Positions 24,426 through 33,920 of a DNA stretch of 64,000 bases are shown here, piece by piece (positions within the stretch are counted from its first letter, which is position 1; each line of letters begins with the position of its first letter). A program made the translations under genes and the position numbers. The stretch is taken from positions 62,001-126,000 of the forward strand of contig JASNYI010000001.1 of NCBI GenBank assembly GCA_048500275.1, read 5' to 3'. Under the pieces are notes generated by a model. It did no database searches. It saw only the letters and a program-made list of their open reading frames with translations, and was not told where the DNA came from. Origin of the DNA: UBA5066 sp048500275. GTDB taxonomy: Bacteria; Acidobacteriota; Thermoanaerobaculia; UBA5066.

Positions 24426-25505
24426 GTGAGCGAGGCCGCCGCCCCGAAGCGACTCAACGTCTTCGAGCGCTGGCTGACCCTCTGGGTCGCGCTCTGCATG
24501 GTCGCCGGGGTCGCCTTGGGGAGACTCCTCCCCGGGGCGACCGACGCGATCCGGAAGCTGGAGTTCGGCGAGGGGAGCCAGATCAACGTCGCCATCGCCG
24601 TCCTGATCTGGCTCATGGTCTATCCCATGATGCTGAAGATCGACTTCACGAGCCTCGCGGGGGTCGGCAGGAGGCCGAAGGGCCTCTTGGTCACGCTCTT
24701 CGTGAACTGGCTCGTGAAGCCGTTCTCGATGGCCTTCCTCGCGTGGCTCTTCTTCAAGAACGTCTTCGCGGCGTGGATCCCGGCGGGCCTCGCCGACCAG
24801 TACATCGCCGGCGCGATCATCCTGGCCGCCGCGCCCTGCACGGCGATGGTCTTCGTCTGGTCGTACCTGACGGACGGCGACCCGGCCTACACCCTCGTCC
24901 AGGTCTCCGTGAACGACCTCATCATGCTCGTGCTGTTCGCGCCGATCGTGACGTTCCTCGTCGCCGGGGCGAGCAACCTGACGGTGCCGTTCAAGGTCCT
25001 CCTCCTCTCCGTCCTCGTCTTCATCGTCATCCCGCTCGCACTCGGAAGCCTCAGCCGGACGCTCCTGATCCGCACCCGGGGGAAGGAGTGGTTCGAGGGG
25101 AGCTTCCTCCCGTTCTTCCACCCCGTCACGGTCGTCGCCCTCCTCGCGACCCTCGTCCTCATCTTCGCGTTCCAGGCAGACAACCTCCTGACGAACTGGT
25201 TCCACGTCGTCCTGATCGCGATCCCGCTCCTGATCCAGGTCTACTTCAACTCCGGCCTCGCCTACGGCCTGATGAAGCTCCTGAGGGTGCCCCACTCCGT
25301 CGCCGCCCCAGGCGCCCTCATCGGCGCGAGCAACTTCTTCGAGCTGGCGGTCGCGACGGCGATCGCGCTCTACGGCCCCGGCTCGGGCGCCGCCCTCGCC
25401 ACGGTCGTCGGCGTCCTCGTGGAGGTGCCGGTCATGCTCTCCGTCTGCTCCTTCTGCAATCGGACCCGCGAATGGTTCCCGGCGGAGAGCCGGGCGGAGG
25501 CCTGA
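24426..25505 (+). CDS. acr3: ACR3-type arsenite efflux transporter
   Basis: The 359-residue ten-helix membrane protein contains the ACR3 core AAPCTAMVFVWSYLTDGDP with the essential Cys in helix 4, and QVSVNDLIMLVLFAPI. It also has the Glu/Asn segment VAAPGALIGASNFFELAVA. It extrudes As(III), driven by the proton-motive force or energised by ArsA. Start GTG 24426 lies 9 bp after arsM with AGGAGG upstream. Together with arsA and arsC it forms a complete arsenate resistance set. Confidence 0.95.
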   Translation: MSEAAAPKRLNVFERWLTLWVALCMVAGVALGRLLPGATDAIRKLEFGEGSQINVAIAVLIWLMVYPMMLKIDFTSLAGVGRRPKGLLVTLFVNWLVKPFSMAFLAWLFFKNVFAAWIPAGLADQYIAGAIILAAAPCTAMVFVWSYLTDGDPAYTLVQVSVNDLIMLVLFAPIVTFLVAGASNLTVPFKVLLLSVLVFIVIPLALGSLSRTLLIRTRGKEWFEGSFLPFFHPVTVVALLATLVLIFAFQADNLLTNWFHVVLIAIPLLIQVYFNSGLAYGLMKLLRVPHSVAAPGALIGASNFFELAVATAIALYGPGSGAALATVVGVLVEVPVMLSVCSFCNRTREWFPAESRAEA

Positions 25506-25551
25506 CCCCCGGTGGCCGTCTCCTGCGACCTGGACGAGGGATCGGGCTGCC

Positions 25552-27384
25552 GTGGGTGATCCCGGCGGCACGCGCGGCGGGCGGCTCGGCTTCCTCGAGT
25601 CGCCCACCCGCATCCTCCTCTTCACCGGGAAGGGAGGCGTCGGGAAGACCTCGCTCGCCTGCGCGAGCGCGGTCACCCTGGCGGACCGCGGCGCCCGCGT
25701 GCTCCTCGTGAGCACCGACCCCGCCTCGAACCTCGACGAGGTCCTGGACGTCGCTCTCTCCGGCGAGCCCCGAGAGGTGCCCGGCGTTCCACGGCTCCAC
25801 GCCTTCAATATCGACCCGGAGAGCGCAGCGAAGGCGTACCGCGAGCGCGTCGTCGGCCCCTATCGGTCCCTCCTCCCCGAGACGGCCGTCGCCCAGATGG
25901 ATGAGCAGCTCTCGGGAGCCTGCACCGTCGAGATTGCCGCGTTCGACGAGTTCGCCCGCCTCCTCGCCGACGCCGGCGCCGACGCGTACGACCACGTGAT
26001 TCTCGACACCGCCCCGACCGGGCACACGCTCCGCCTTCTCGCGCTCCCCTCGGCCTGGGAAGGGTTCCTCGCGACGAACCAGACCGGGACGACCTGCATC
26101 GGCCCCCTCTCGGCCCTCGGCGGACAGCGCGCTCTCTACGCCTCGGCCGTGGCGGCGATCGAGAACGCCTCGCTCACCACCGTCGTCCTCGTCACCCGGC
26201 CCGAGACGAGCGCGATCGCCGAGGCCGATCGGACGAGCGGCGAGCTCCTCGCGCTCCGGATCGCGGGACAGCGGCTCGTCGTGAACGGCGTCTTCCGCCC
26301 TTCCGTGGGCACGGACCCGCTCGCTTCCGCCTGCGCCGCGCAGAGCGCCCGGGCGCTCGAGGCCCTTCCCGGGAGCCTTCGCGCCTTCCCGCACGACGAG
26401 GTTCCCCTCGTCGGCCACGACCTCGTCGGCGTCGAGGCCCTGCGGTCGTTCGCGTCGGGAGTCCCGCCGGCTTCTGTTCCCGGAGCTGGAGAGTCCGCGT
26501 CGGCCCCTCCGCTCCCGGGCCAGGGGCTCACGCGCCTCGTCGACGAGCTCGTCGCCTCGGGGCGCGGCCTCGTCATGGTGATGGGCAAGGGGGGCGTCGG
26601 GAAGACGACCGTCGCCGCCGCCGTCGCCGTCGAGCTGGCGCGGCGCGGCCAGAAGGTCCACCTCACGACGACCGACCCGGCCGCGCACGTCCTCGCGACG
26701 ATCGGCGACGGCCTCGACGGGCTCCGGGTGAGCCGGATCGACCCGGCGGCGGCGACGGACGCCCACGTCGCGCACGTCCTCGACACGTCGGGGGCCGGCC
26801 TCGACGCCGAGGCCCGCGCCCTCCTCGAGGAGGACCTCCGCTCTCCCTGCACACAGGAAATCGCCGTCTTCCGGGCGTTCTCCCGAACGGTCGCCGAAGC
26901 GAGGCGCGGCTTCGTCGTCCTCGACACCGCGCCCACGGGCCACACGCTCCTCCTCCTCGACGCGACCGGCTCCTATCATCGGGACGTCATGCGGACCGCC
27001 GCGAAAGGCCCCGGGCGGGTCGTGACGCCCCTGATGCGGCTCCAGGACCCGAGCTACACGAAGGTGCTCGTCGTGGCCCTCCCCGAGACGACCCCCGTCC
27101 GGGAGGCCGAGCGCCTCCAGGCCGACCTCCGGCGAGCCGGGATAGAGCCGTGGGCCTGGGTCCTCAACCGGAGTCTCGCGGCGGCCGCTCCCACCGACCC
27201 GGTCCTCTCCGCGCGCGCCGCCCTCGAGCAGACGCACGTCGGGCGCGTCTGCCGCGACCTCTCGCCCCGCGTCACGGTCCTTCCCTGGCTCGCCGAGCCG
27301 CCGGTCGGCCCAGAGCGCCTCTCCAACCTTGCCTCCGGTTTCCCGCCGACGAAGGGAGAGGAATGTCAAAGCGCCGCGTCCTGA
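25552..27384 (+). CDS. arsA: ArsA arsenical pump ATPase (two-domain)
   Basis: The 610-residue protein is a tandem ArsA with two P-loops, GKGGVGKTS (residues about 26-34) and GKGGVGKTT (about 345-353). Each half repeats the DTAPTGHTL signal-transduction motif. The metalloid-binding cysteines are visible in SGACTVEIA, TTCIGP and RSPCTQEIA. It would couple ATP hydrolysis to As(III) extrusion; pairing with ACR3 rather than ArsB is seen in several bacteria. No arsD chaperone is present. The start is GTG 25552. The last 22 bp overlap arsC. Confidence 0.94.
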   Translation: MGDPGGTRGGRLGFLESPTRILLFTGKGGVGKTSLACASAVTLADRGARVLLVSTDPASNLDEVLDVALSGEPREVPGVPRLHAFNIDPESAAKAYRERVVGPYRSLLPETAVAQMDEQLSGACTVEIAAFDEFARLLADAGADAYDHVILDTAPTGHTLRLLALPSAWEGFLATNQTGTTCIGPLSALGGQRALYASAVAAIENASLTTVVLVTRPETSAIAEADRTSGELLALRIAGQRLVVNGVFRPSVGTDPLASACAAQSARALEALPGSLRAFPHDEVPLVGHDLVGVEALRSFASGVPPASVPGAGESASAPPLPGQGLTRLVDELVASGRGLVMVMGKGGVGKTTVAAAVAVELARRGQKVHLTTTDPAAHVLATIGDGLDGLRVSRIDPAAATDAHVAHVLDTSGAGLDAEARALLEEDLRSPCTQEIAVFRAFSRTVAEARRGFVVLDTAPTGHTLLLLDATGSYHRDVMRTAAKGPGRVVTPLMRLQDPSYTKVLVVALPETTPVREAERLQADLRRAGIEPWAWVLNRSLAAAAPTDPVLSARAALEQTHVGRVCRDLSPRVTVLPWLAEPPVGPERLSNLASGFPPTKGEECQSAAS

Positions 27385-27794
27385 TCCTCTGCACCGGGAA
27401 CTCCTGCCGCTCCCAGATGGGAGAGGGGTGGGTGCGCTACGTCCTCGGCGATCGGGTCGAGGTCCACTCCGCCGGCACGAAGCCCTCCTTCGTCCACCCG
27501 CGCGCGATCCAGGTCATGGGCGAGGCCGGCGTCGACCTCTCGTCTCACACGAGCAAGGGCGTCGAGAGCCTGAAGGGGATCTCCTTCGACCTCGTCGTCA
27601 CCGTCTGCGATTCCGCCCGCGAGGCCTGCCCCGTCTTCCCCGGCGCGCGGAAGACCGTCCACCGCGCTTTCGAGGACCCGGCCCACGCGGGCGAGGGGGA
27701 CGACGCGCTCCCCGTCTTCCGGAGGGTGCGAGACGAGATCCGGGACGTCCTGCCGCCGCTCGTGTCGCGGGAGCTGGGGCTCTCGGGAGACTGA
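27363..27794 (+). CDS. arsC: Arsenate reductase, thioredoxin-coupled (LMW phosphatase fold)
   Basis: The 143-residue enzyme has the CX5R loop CTGNSCRS (Cys10-Arg16) and the relay cysteines Cys82 and Cys89 in VVTVCDSAREACPV. This three-cysteine arrangement is that of the thioredoxin-coupled ArsC of Gram-positive type. It reduces As(V) to As(III) for export or methylation. The ATG lies inside the end of arsA, implying translational coupling. It completes the detoxification route ArsC, then ACR3/ArsA or ArsM. Confidence 0.94.
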   Translation: MSKRRVLILCTGNSCRSQMGEGWVRYVLGDRVEVHSAGTKPSFVHPRAIQVMGEAGVDLSSHTSKGVESLKGISFDLVVTVCDSAREACPVFPGARKTVHRAFEDPAHAGEGDDALPVFRRVRDEIRDVLPPLVSRELGLSGD

Positions 27795-27936
27795 CCTGGG
27801 CCGCACCATCGTCTTCCGTGCGGACGACGACGGGCGCCTCGTCGCCGACCCCTTCGACGCCCGGCAGCTCGGCCTCCGGCCCGGCGATGCGCTCCGGATC
27901 GAGACGGGCGACCCGCTCTGGGTCGCTCGCCGTCCC

Positions 27937-29040
27937 GTGACCGACCTGGCGCGCGTCTACGTCGAGCCGACGAACGCCTGCAACCTCGCCTGCGCGACGT
28001 GCCTGAGAAACGTCTGGAGCGCGCAGTCGGGCTTCATGGCGGAAGAGACGTTCGACGCGGTCCTCAGGGGCCTCGCTTCGTTCCCGAGGCCGCCGGCCGT
28101 CTTCTTCGGCGGCTTCGGCGAGCCGCTCGCTCACCCCCGGATCCTCTCGATGATCGAGGCCGCGCGGCGCGCCGGTTCCACGGTCGAGATGATCACGAAC
28201 GGAATCCTCCTCGGCGACGAGGTGCGGCGCGCCCTCGTCTCGCTCGGGCTCCATCGTCTCTGGGTCTCGATCGATGGGGCGACTCCGGCCGCGTATCGCG
28301 ACGTGCGCATCGGCGACGCCCTCCCGGAGATCCTGGAGAACCTCGCCGCCTTTCGGCGGCTGCGCGAGACCTCGGCCGGCCTCGGGCCCCGCCTCGGCCT
28401 CGTCTTCGTCGCGATGCGCCGGAACGTCGGGCAGCTCCCCGACGTCGTGAAGCTGGGACGCGCGGCGGGGATGGACCGCCTCCTCGTGACGAACGTCCTC
28501 GCCTACACCGACGACCTGAAGCACGAAGTGCTCTACGACGAGGGGCTCGCCCCGGGTGACGGCGACTCTCCGGAGAGGCCGGGGGTCCTCCTCCCCCGCC
28601 TCGAACCGTCGGGCGCCGTCCGCGAGGCGCTTGCCGCCGTGGTCGACGGCGGACCGGTCGACCTGCGCCCTCGCCTCTCCGCCGTCCGCGGTCGCAACTT
28701 CTGCCCCTTCGTCGAAAGGGGGACGACCTCCGTGAGGTGGGACGGGACCGTCAGCCCCTGCCTCGCGCTCCTCTACGAGCACGACACCTGGCTCGGTGAC
28801 CGCCGGCGGCACTCGTACGCGAGCGCCGTCGGGAACCTCCGCGAGAGAAGTCTCGCGGAGATCTGGTCCGATCCGGCCTACGTCGAGCTGAGGCAGCGCC
28901 TCCAGGCCTTCGACTTCTCCCCGTGCAGCTCCTGCAACACCTGCGAGATGGCCGACGACAACCGGCAGGACTGCTCCGGCTCGCCGCATCCCGCCTGCGG
29001 TGGGTGTCTCTGGGCGCAGGGGCTGATCCAGTGCCCGTAG
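27937..29040 (+). CDS. Radical SAM/SPASM-domain protein (possible cofactor or peptide maturase)
   Basis: The 367-residue protein has the radical SAM cluster motif CNLACATC near the N-terminus (VEPTNACNLACATCLRN). It has the GGFGEP glycine-rich motif and a SPASM-like C-terminus with many cysteines (NFCPFVERG, CSSCNTCE, ACGGCLW). It resembles the maturase accompanying tungsten aldehyde oxidoreductases, but no such enzyme is encoded here. The frame stays open upstream to the arsC stop and encodes an AbrB-like stretch (about 47 residues), but it contains no ATG, GTG or TTG, so GTG 27937 is the first ordinary start. Function is not established. Confidence 0.8.
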   Translation: MTDLARVYVEPTNACNLACATCLRNVWSAQSGFMAEETFDAVLRGLASFPRPPAVFFGGFGEPLAHPRILSMIEAARRAGSTVEMITNGILLGDEVRRALVSLGLHRLWVSIDGATPAAYRDVRIGDALPEILENLAAFRRLRETSAGLGPRLGLVFVAMRRNVGQLPDVVKLGRAAGMDRLLVTNVLAYTDDLKHEVLYDEGLAPGDGDSPERPGVLLPRLEPSGAVREALAAVVDGGPVDLRPRLSAVRGRNFCPFVERGTTSVRWDGTVSPCLALLYEHDTWLGDRRRHSYASAVGNLRERSLAEIWSDPAYVELRQRLQAFDFSPCSSCNTCEMADDNRQDCSGSPHPACGGCLWAQGLIQCP

Positions 29041-29077
29041 GGACGCCTCTGGGCGGCCGGACGCGCTCGGGCGGCGA

Positions 29078-29640
29078 TCAGGGTCCCGGCGGGAAGAGCC
29101 GCCCCACCTTGAACTCGACCGCGTCGAAGGGGCGACGCGTGCGACGTCCTCGTCGGACCAGGCCCCGAGCCGGAGCCAGGCCTGCTCCCGGGCCTTGTAC
29201 GCTTCCCGGAGCCGCTCCGCCGGGTCGATGATCCAGAGGAAGGGAACGCCTGAGTCGAGGTAGATCGCGGCCTTCTGGAGTCGGTCCCTCCGGGCCTTCG
29301 CCGGCGAGAGGATCTCGCAGTCCCCGTCGGGAGCGATCCGGATGGGTTGCTCGTTCGGGAACGCCGGGACCCGCTCTCGACGCCAGCCGGCCACTTCGGG
29401 CTGGAGAACTCGATGGGGCCCGAGCTCCACGTCCACCTCGGGCGGGATCCACCAAACGCCGGGCTCGTCGTCCTCGTCGAAGTGCCCACCGATCCGGCGG
29501 AGAATCCTGGCTCCGATTCCCTGGTGAGCGGGAGCCGGGCTCGGGGCGAAGACGACCTCCCCGTCGAGGACCTCGACTCGGGTCCCCTCGGGATACCCGG
29601 CAACGTCGGCCCAGGTGGCGAGGCGCGGGGAGGGCGAGCT
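29078..29640 (-). pseudogene. Uma2/DUF820-family endonuclease, broken
   Basis: The minus-strand translation gives a nearly complete Uma2 protein: TWADVAGYPEGTRVEVLDGE, PAHQGIGARILRRIGGHF, VDVELGPHRVLQPEVAGW, DCEILSPAKARRDRLQKAA, GVPFLWIIDP. There is no start codon between an upstream in-frame stop and the first conserved residues. The last segment (PFDAVEFKVGRLFPPGP) lies in a different frame from the rest, with the shift near 29130. It is therefore truncated at the 5' end and frameshifted near the 3' end. A 55-bp relative lies at 40791-40845. Confidence 0.75.
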
Positions 29641-29768
29641 TACGGGGCCGTGTTACGCCCGGCACGGGCTGGCACCGCCGCGGCCGGGTCCCGCCCGGTA
29701 CGATTGGAGACACCTGTAATCGGCCCCGGTGCCGCCGGCCGTGCGTTCGGGCGCCGTGGAGGATAGTG

Positions 29769-32207
29769 ATGCGGTTTCGATTGCCGGGCGTCCTCGTCTG
29801 CGTCCTCGCGCTCCGTACCGCTTCGGCGGGTGTCGTCTTCGAGCCGGTCCCGGAGGGCCCGAGCGGCGAAGTCTGGGCCCTCGCCTCCGCGGGGAACGAC
29901 GTCGCGGCCCTCGTCGGCCCCCACGGCGGCAGGCGCGTCGAGCTGCGCGAGGCGGGCGTCTGGAGGCCGGTCGCGGTACCGGGCGGTGCATTCGTCCGCT
30001 CCCTCGACCTGTCGCCGGAACGACTCGCTGTCCTCCTCGAGTCCTGCACTCCGGGTGCGACGAACTCGCTCGACATCCGGGTCCTCGACCGCAGGACGGG
30101 CCACTGGGAGACCCTCCCGCCGCCCCCGAGCGGGAACGCCTGCGAGGTGGGCTTTCCCATCGCCCTCTTCGGGGAGGAGGTCTTCCTTCGCACCTGGACG
30201 CGGAACCTCCTGCGGTTCGCCGGTGGCCGCTGGGACGTGCCCGAAGGGACTCCCGAGTCCGGATACGTGTGGGGACGCGGTTTCGTCCTGGACCAGGGCC
30301 GGCTCATCGTCCTCGGCGCTCCCGCCTTCGAGTACGCCGGCGGCCGCGCCGTCGCGCTCCCGCAGCCGTTCTCCTCGGGGATGATCGGCGCGGCCGTCGT
30401 CGACGGAGGCGTCGCGCTGCAGGCGATCGGGCCGGACTACTCCTCGACGCTCCACCTTCCGGGCAACGCGCGGCGCTACGCAGTTCCTCCCGTCGCGCAG
30501 GACGGGATCTTCACCTGGCGCGGCTCGCTCTGGGTCCGCGGCTGGCTCGGGCTCTTCGAGCGGTCGGAAGGACGGTGGGTGCTCTCGCGCGCGCTGGAGG
30601 AGGGCGGGGCGCTCTGCCACGCGAAGACGGAAGAGGGCGAGCTCCTTCTCGGCACCCGGACCGGCGTCGCTCGCGCGGTCGTCCGTGTGACCCGGTTCGT
30701 GCCCGTGGCCGTCCGGTCCCGTGGCCCGGACGGCCGCCGGTTCTCCACCGCGCTTCTTCTCGGCAACTTCGGACCGGACTCCGTCCGGGCCGACGTGACG
30801 TTCCGGCCGGCGGCCGGCCTCGTCGCCGGAACGCGGAGCCGGACCCTGGAGCTCGCCCCCGGGACGGAAGCGCGCGTCGACGACTTGATCTCGTGGCTCG
30901 AGGAGGAAGGCGGCGCGCTCGTCTCCGGAGGGGCCGACGTCCTCGGCAGCCTACGTGTCGATTTCGAGGGTTGCCGGAAGGACGGCGAATCGTGGGCCGC
31001 GGCCGAGGTCCGGGCCGACGGGCCGGGGGGCGCCTTCTCCACCTTCGTCCCTGCGCCGCTCGCCGGAACCTCTCTCGGATGGGGCACCGTCCCCACCCGG
31101 GGCGCAGTCCTCGTGGTGCGGGAGGGCAAGCGGACGAACCTCGGGTGGTGCGACGCCGGGAACGGCGGCGACGGAAACCCGCTCGAGACGCCCTTCCTCT
31201 GGATGCGGCTCGGGGCGCTCGGGGCGGAGTTCCACGAGTTCTACACGGTCGGGGGCGAGTGGGGCCAGGTCCCGGTCGGCCAGCTCTTCCCGGCGGCCGC
31301 CGCCGGCGACCTGTTCACCCTGGAGGGGCCGCGGGACGATTGCTGGCTCTGCGGCGGCCCCTCAACCCGATCGCCCCGGGATCTCTTCGGTTGGCTCGTC
31401 GACGTCGACTCACGGACGGGAGACGGGGCGTTCTCGCTCCTCGCGACGGTGGAGCACGACCTCGACCGGATCGGCCTCTTCTTCCCGGCCTTCGTGAGGG
31501 CGCGGGGAGCGGGAGGGGTGATCTGGTCGACGGTCGCGCAAGTCGCGAGGGCGCAGACCGGTCGATACGGCAACCAGGTGAGGTTCACGTTCCGCGGGCT
31601 CATCGGGGGCGTGCCGAGATACGTCACCTGGAAGCAGTCCGTCGGCCGCGGCTACCCCGCGCGGTTCGTCGACGTCGGGGAGGTGATCCGGCAGGCTGGG
31701 CTGGAGGACCGGGGACAGGAGGTGGACGGGACCCTCCTCGTCGACACGGAGTCCGACCTGCAGGACGGGCTCCACGGCGAAGCGCGGATCTCGGGGCGGC
31801 GGCCCGACGGGAGCGGCGGGCTCGGCGCGAGGCTCGAAGGGACCTCGGAGGGGAGCTGGGCCCGCCGGAGCGCCGTCGTCCCGGGCCTCACCGAGGGGCG
31901 CGGGAAGCGGTCGAACCTCGTACTCGCGAACGCCCAGCGCCCGGGCGGCCCGGCGGCGACGCTCACGGTCGAGATCCGCCGCTCGGCGGACGGCACGCTT
32001 CTCGGCCAGCTCGAGCGCTGGCTGCAGCCGGGCGAAAGAGCGCAGCTGAACCGCGTGCTGCGCGAGGTGGCCCCGGCCCCGGACCGGCTCGACGCCTACG
32101 CGGTCGTCCGCGCCCGGGAGGGCGACGGGCGGTTCGTCGCGTACGGCGTCGTCCACGACGACGGGAGCGGCGACGGGGCCGAACGGCCGATGACCCGCGT
32201 CGAGTGA
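29769..32207 (+). CDS. Large secreted hypothetical protein
   Basis: I do not recognise this 812-residue protein. It has a Sec signal peptide (MRFRLPGVLVCVLALRTASA). The first 300 residues contain repeated W-rich strands (GHWETLPPP, WRGSLWVRGWLGLFERSEG) suggestive of a beta-propeller. The second half has two immunoglobulin-like beta regions (SRGPDGRRFSTALLLGNFGP; RGKRSNLVLANAQRPGG). These resemble each other and may be an internal duplication of a secreted adhesive or protease-associated domain. Four cysteines cluster in DDCWLCGG and neighbours. ATG 29769 is the start next to the signal peptide. A separate gene follows 24 bp later. Confidence 0.7.
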   Translation: MRFRLPGVLVCVLALRTASAGVVFEPVPEGPSGEVWALASAGNDVAALVGPHGGRRVELREAGVWRPVAVPGGAFVRSLDLSPERLAVLLESCTPGATNSLDIRVLDRRTGHWETLPPPPSGNACEVGFPIALFGEEVFLRTWTRNLLRFAGGRWDVPEGTPESGYVWGRGFVLDQGRLIVLGAPAFEYAGGRAVALPQPFSSGMIGAAVVDGGVALQAIGPDYSSTLHLPGNARRYAVPPVAQDGIFTWRGSLWVRGWLGLFERSEGRWVLSRALEEGGALCHAKTEEGELLLGTRTGVARAVVRVTRFVPVAVRSRGPDGRRFSTALLLGNFGPDSVRADVTFRPAAGLVAGTRSRTLELAPGTEARVDDLISWLEEEGGALVSGGADVLGSLRVDFEGCRKDGESWAAAEVRADGPGGAFSTFVPAPLAGTSLGWGTVPTRGAVLVVREGKRTNLGWCDAGNGGDGNPLETPFLWMRLGALGAEFHEFYTVGGEWGQVPVGQLFPAAAAGDLFTLEGPRDDCWLCGGPSTRSPRDLFGWLVDVDSRTGDGAFSLLATVEHDLDRIGLFFPAFVRARGAGGVIWSTVAQVARAQTGRYGNQVRFTFRGLIGGVPRYVTWKQSVGRGYPARFVDVGEVIRQAGLEDRGQEVDGTLLVDTESDLQDGLHGEARISGRRPDGSGGLGARLEGTSEGSWARRSAVVPGLTEGRGKRSNLVLANAQRPGGPAATLTVEIRRSADGTLLGQLERWLQPGERAQLNRVLREVAPAPDRLDAYAVVRAREGDGRFVAYGVVHDDGSGDGAERPMTRVE

Positions 32208-32231
32208 GGCAGAACGGTAGGATTCCGCGAA

Positions 32232-33200
32232 ATGACCTGGACAGCTTCGGTCCTGCCCCTTCCGCGGGGCTTCTTCGGCGCCGGGAGCGCCGGCTTCTGC
32301 GGCGAGGCGGTGGTCGGGAACGTCGAGGCGGCGCAGGGAGGATCGAGGGTCTGCCTGTGGGACGACGGAGGGCCCCGGGTCGTCGACACCGGGGCGCTCC
32401 GCATGCAGGCGCGCTCCGCTCGGCACGCCACGGTCGTCGGCGCCGTCCGCCAGAAACGTGGAGGCCAGGCCGCGCTCCTGCGCTTCGGTCCCGAGGGCGA
32501 GCCCCGGATCGTATCGCTTCACCCGCGGGGCTTCCTCGAGTCGGTCGCCGCGGCCTGCGACGACGACACCCAGATCGGCAGCGGACGCACGGCCACCTCG
32601 AGTGCCGCCCTCCTCTGGCAGGGAGCGGGCGCCGGTCCGGTCGTCCTACCCGATCCGGGCGGCGAGGGGGCCCGGGCGCTCGCCGTGCGGGACGGGCTGG
32701 TCGTGGGCGCCGCCGGGTGGCCCAGCAGGGCTCTGCTCTGGCCGGGAGCGGGGGAACCGGTCTCCCTGCACCCGCAAGGGACCGCATGGAGCGAGGCCGC
32801 GGGCGTTGGCGACGGAGAGCAGGTGGGGCTCGTCGCACGCACCGAGGACGCGTTCCTCGCGGGCAACGTCCTCCCGGTCGTCTGGCGCGGCTCGGCGGCG
32901 TCGATGACGAACCTCCTCCCCGACGGGTGCACGGCAGGGCGGGCTGCGGACGTGCTCGAGGGCATCCAGGTCGGGTCCGTCCGCCGCGGCGGCTTCGAAC
33001 GCGCGGCGCTCTGGTCGGGCACGGCCGCGTCCCACGTCGACCTCCACGAGCTCGTCGGAGGAGACTGGACCGACTCCGCCGCCCAGTCGATCCACCGGCG
33101 AGAGGGCGTTCTTCGCATCCTCGGGGAGGTGAGGCGGATGGCCCCCGATCGGAAGGGGATCGCGGCGCGACAGGTCGTCGTCTGGACCTCGGACGCGTGA
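32232..33200 (+). CDS. Hypothetical HAF-repeat-like beta-propeller protein
   Basis: The 322-residue protein is made of about seven degenerate repeats with the pattern G-x-x-A-[AS]-L-L-W, for example SSAALLWQGAG, SRALLWPGAG and ERAALWSGTA. This resembles HAF-type extracellular repeats that fold as a propeller. No clear signal peptide is seen, so it may be cytoplasmic or exported by another route. It follows the large secreted gene by 24 bp, probably in one transcript. No catalytic motif is apparent. Confidence 0.6.
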   Translation: MTWTASVLPLPRGFFGAGSAGFCGEAVVGNVEAAQGGSRVCLWDDGGPRVVDTGALRMQARSARHATVVGAVRQKRGGQAALLRFGPEGEPRIVSLHPRGFLESVAAACDDDTQIGSGRTATSSAALLWQGAGAGPVVLPDPGGEGARALAVRDGLVVGAAGWPSRALLWPGAGEPVSLHPQGTAWSEAAGVGDGEQVGLVARTEDAFLAGNVLPVVWRGSAASMTNLLPDGCTAGRAADVLEGIQVGSVRRGGFERAALWSGTAASHVDLHELVGGDWTDSAAQSIHRREGVLRILGEVRRMAPDRKGIAARQVVVWTSDA

Positions 33201-33258
33201 GCCTCCCGTCGGCCGCGCGGCGGCGAGGGCGCCAGGGCTCCCGTCCCTTGCGGGGTCC

Positions 33259-33915
33259 TTACCGAGGCGCCCGTCCGCCTGTCTTTCGGCTCGTACGGCG
33301 ACCGCAACCGGCGCCGGCTCCCGGCGGCGAGCCCGAGCCCGGCTCGGCGGGGCGGGCGCAGGTCGACCCATCGGGCCGTTCCCGGAAGTCGACCACACCG
33401 CCCCGCCGGTCGAGCTCCACCCGGCAGCAATCCAGGACGGCCTCGCGCAGCATCCTGCGGGCGCGCTGCACGCGGGACTTGGCGCCGGAGAGCGACAGAC
33501 CTTCTCGCCGCGCGATCTCGCGCTGGGTCTGCCCCTCGATTTCCGAGAGGGAGAGCGCCAGGCGATAGGGCGCGGGCAGGCCCTCGAGGAGCGGTGCGAG
33601 GCAGCCCGCCAGCTCCAGCTCGGCAGGGCTCTCGACCGCCCGGTGCGCGCTCTCGACCTCCTCGGGCAGCTCCTCCGTCGGACGTCGGGAGCGGTAGTTG
33701 TCGACGATGGAGTTCCGCGTGACCCGGTAGAGCCAGCCGCGCAGGTGGACGGGCGGCTCCGGGCCCTGGAGCTCGCGCCAGGCCCGGAGCAGCACGTCGT
33801 GAACGATGTCGTCGGCCGCCGCCTCGTCGCCGACCCGCGCACGGACGAAACGCACCAGCTCGGAGCGCAGGTCCAGCCACGCGGGCGGGGCGGGGACGGC
33901 AGCCGGGGTCGACAC
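33259..33915 (-). CDS. ECF sigma factor, SigZ-like, with cysteine motif
   Basis: The 218-residue protein shows sigma region 2 (VGDEAAADDIVHDVLLRAWREL, LRGWLYRVTRNSIVDNYR) and region 4 (LPAPYRLALSLSEIEGQTQ, GLSLSGAKSRVQRARRML). After region 4 comes LDCCRVELDRRGGVVDF, the SigZ-type tail with a Cys pair; such cysteines could sense metal or redox state. Start GTG 33915 lies 5 bp after the stop of a cysteine-repeat peptide. No anti-sigma factor is encoded alongside, so the peptide or the cysteine tail may provide control. The C-terminal 35 residues are low-complexity. Confidence 0.85.
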   Translation of the reverse strand: MSTPAAVPAPPAWLDLRSELVRFVRARVGDEAAADDIVHDVLLRAWRELQGPEPPVHLRGWLYRVTRNSIVDNYRSRRPTEELPEEVESAHRAVESPAELELAGCLAPLLEGLPAPYRLALSLSEIEGQTQREIARREGLSLSGAKSRVQRARRMLREAVLDCCRVELDRRGGVVDFRERPDGSTCARPAEPGSGSPPGAGAGCGRRTSRKTGGRAPR

Positions 33916-33920
33916 GGGGC

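Noticed and set aside
29729..33568. An open frame of 1279 codons overlapping two plus-strand genes in another frame
   Set aside because: Composition is Arg/Gly/Pro repeats without domains. The frames at 29769-32207 and 32232-33200 have a signal peptide and structured repeats.
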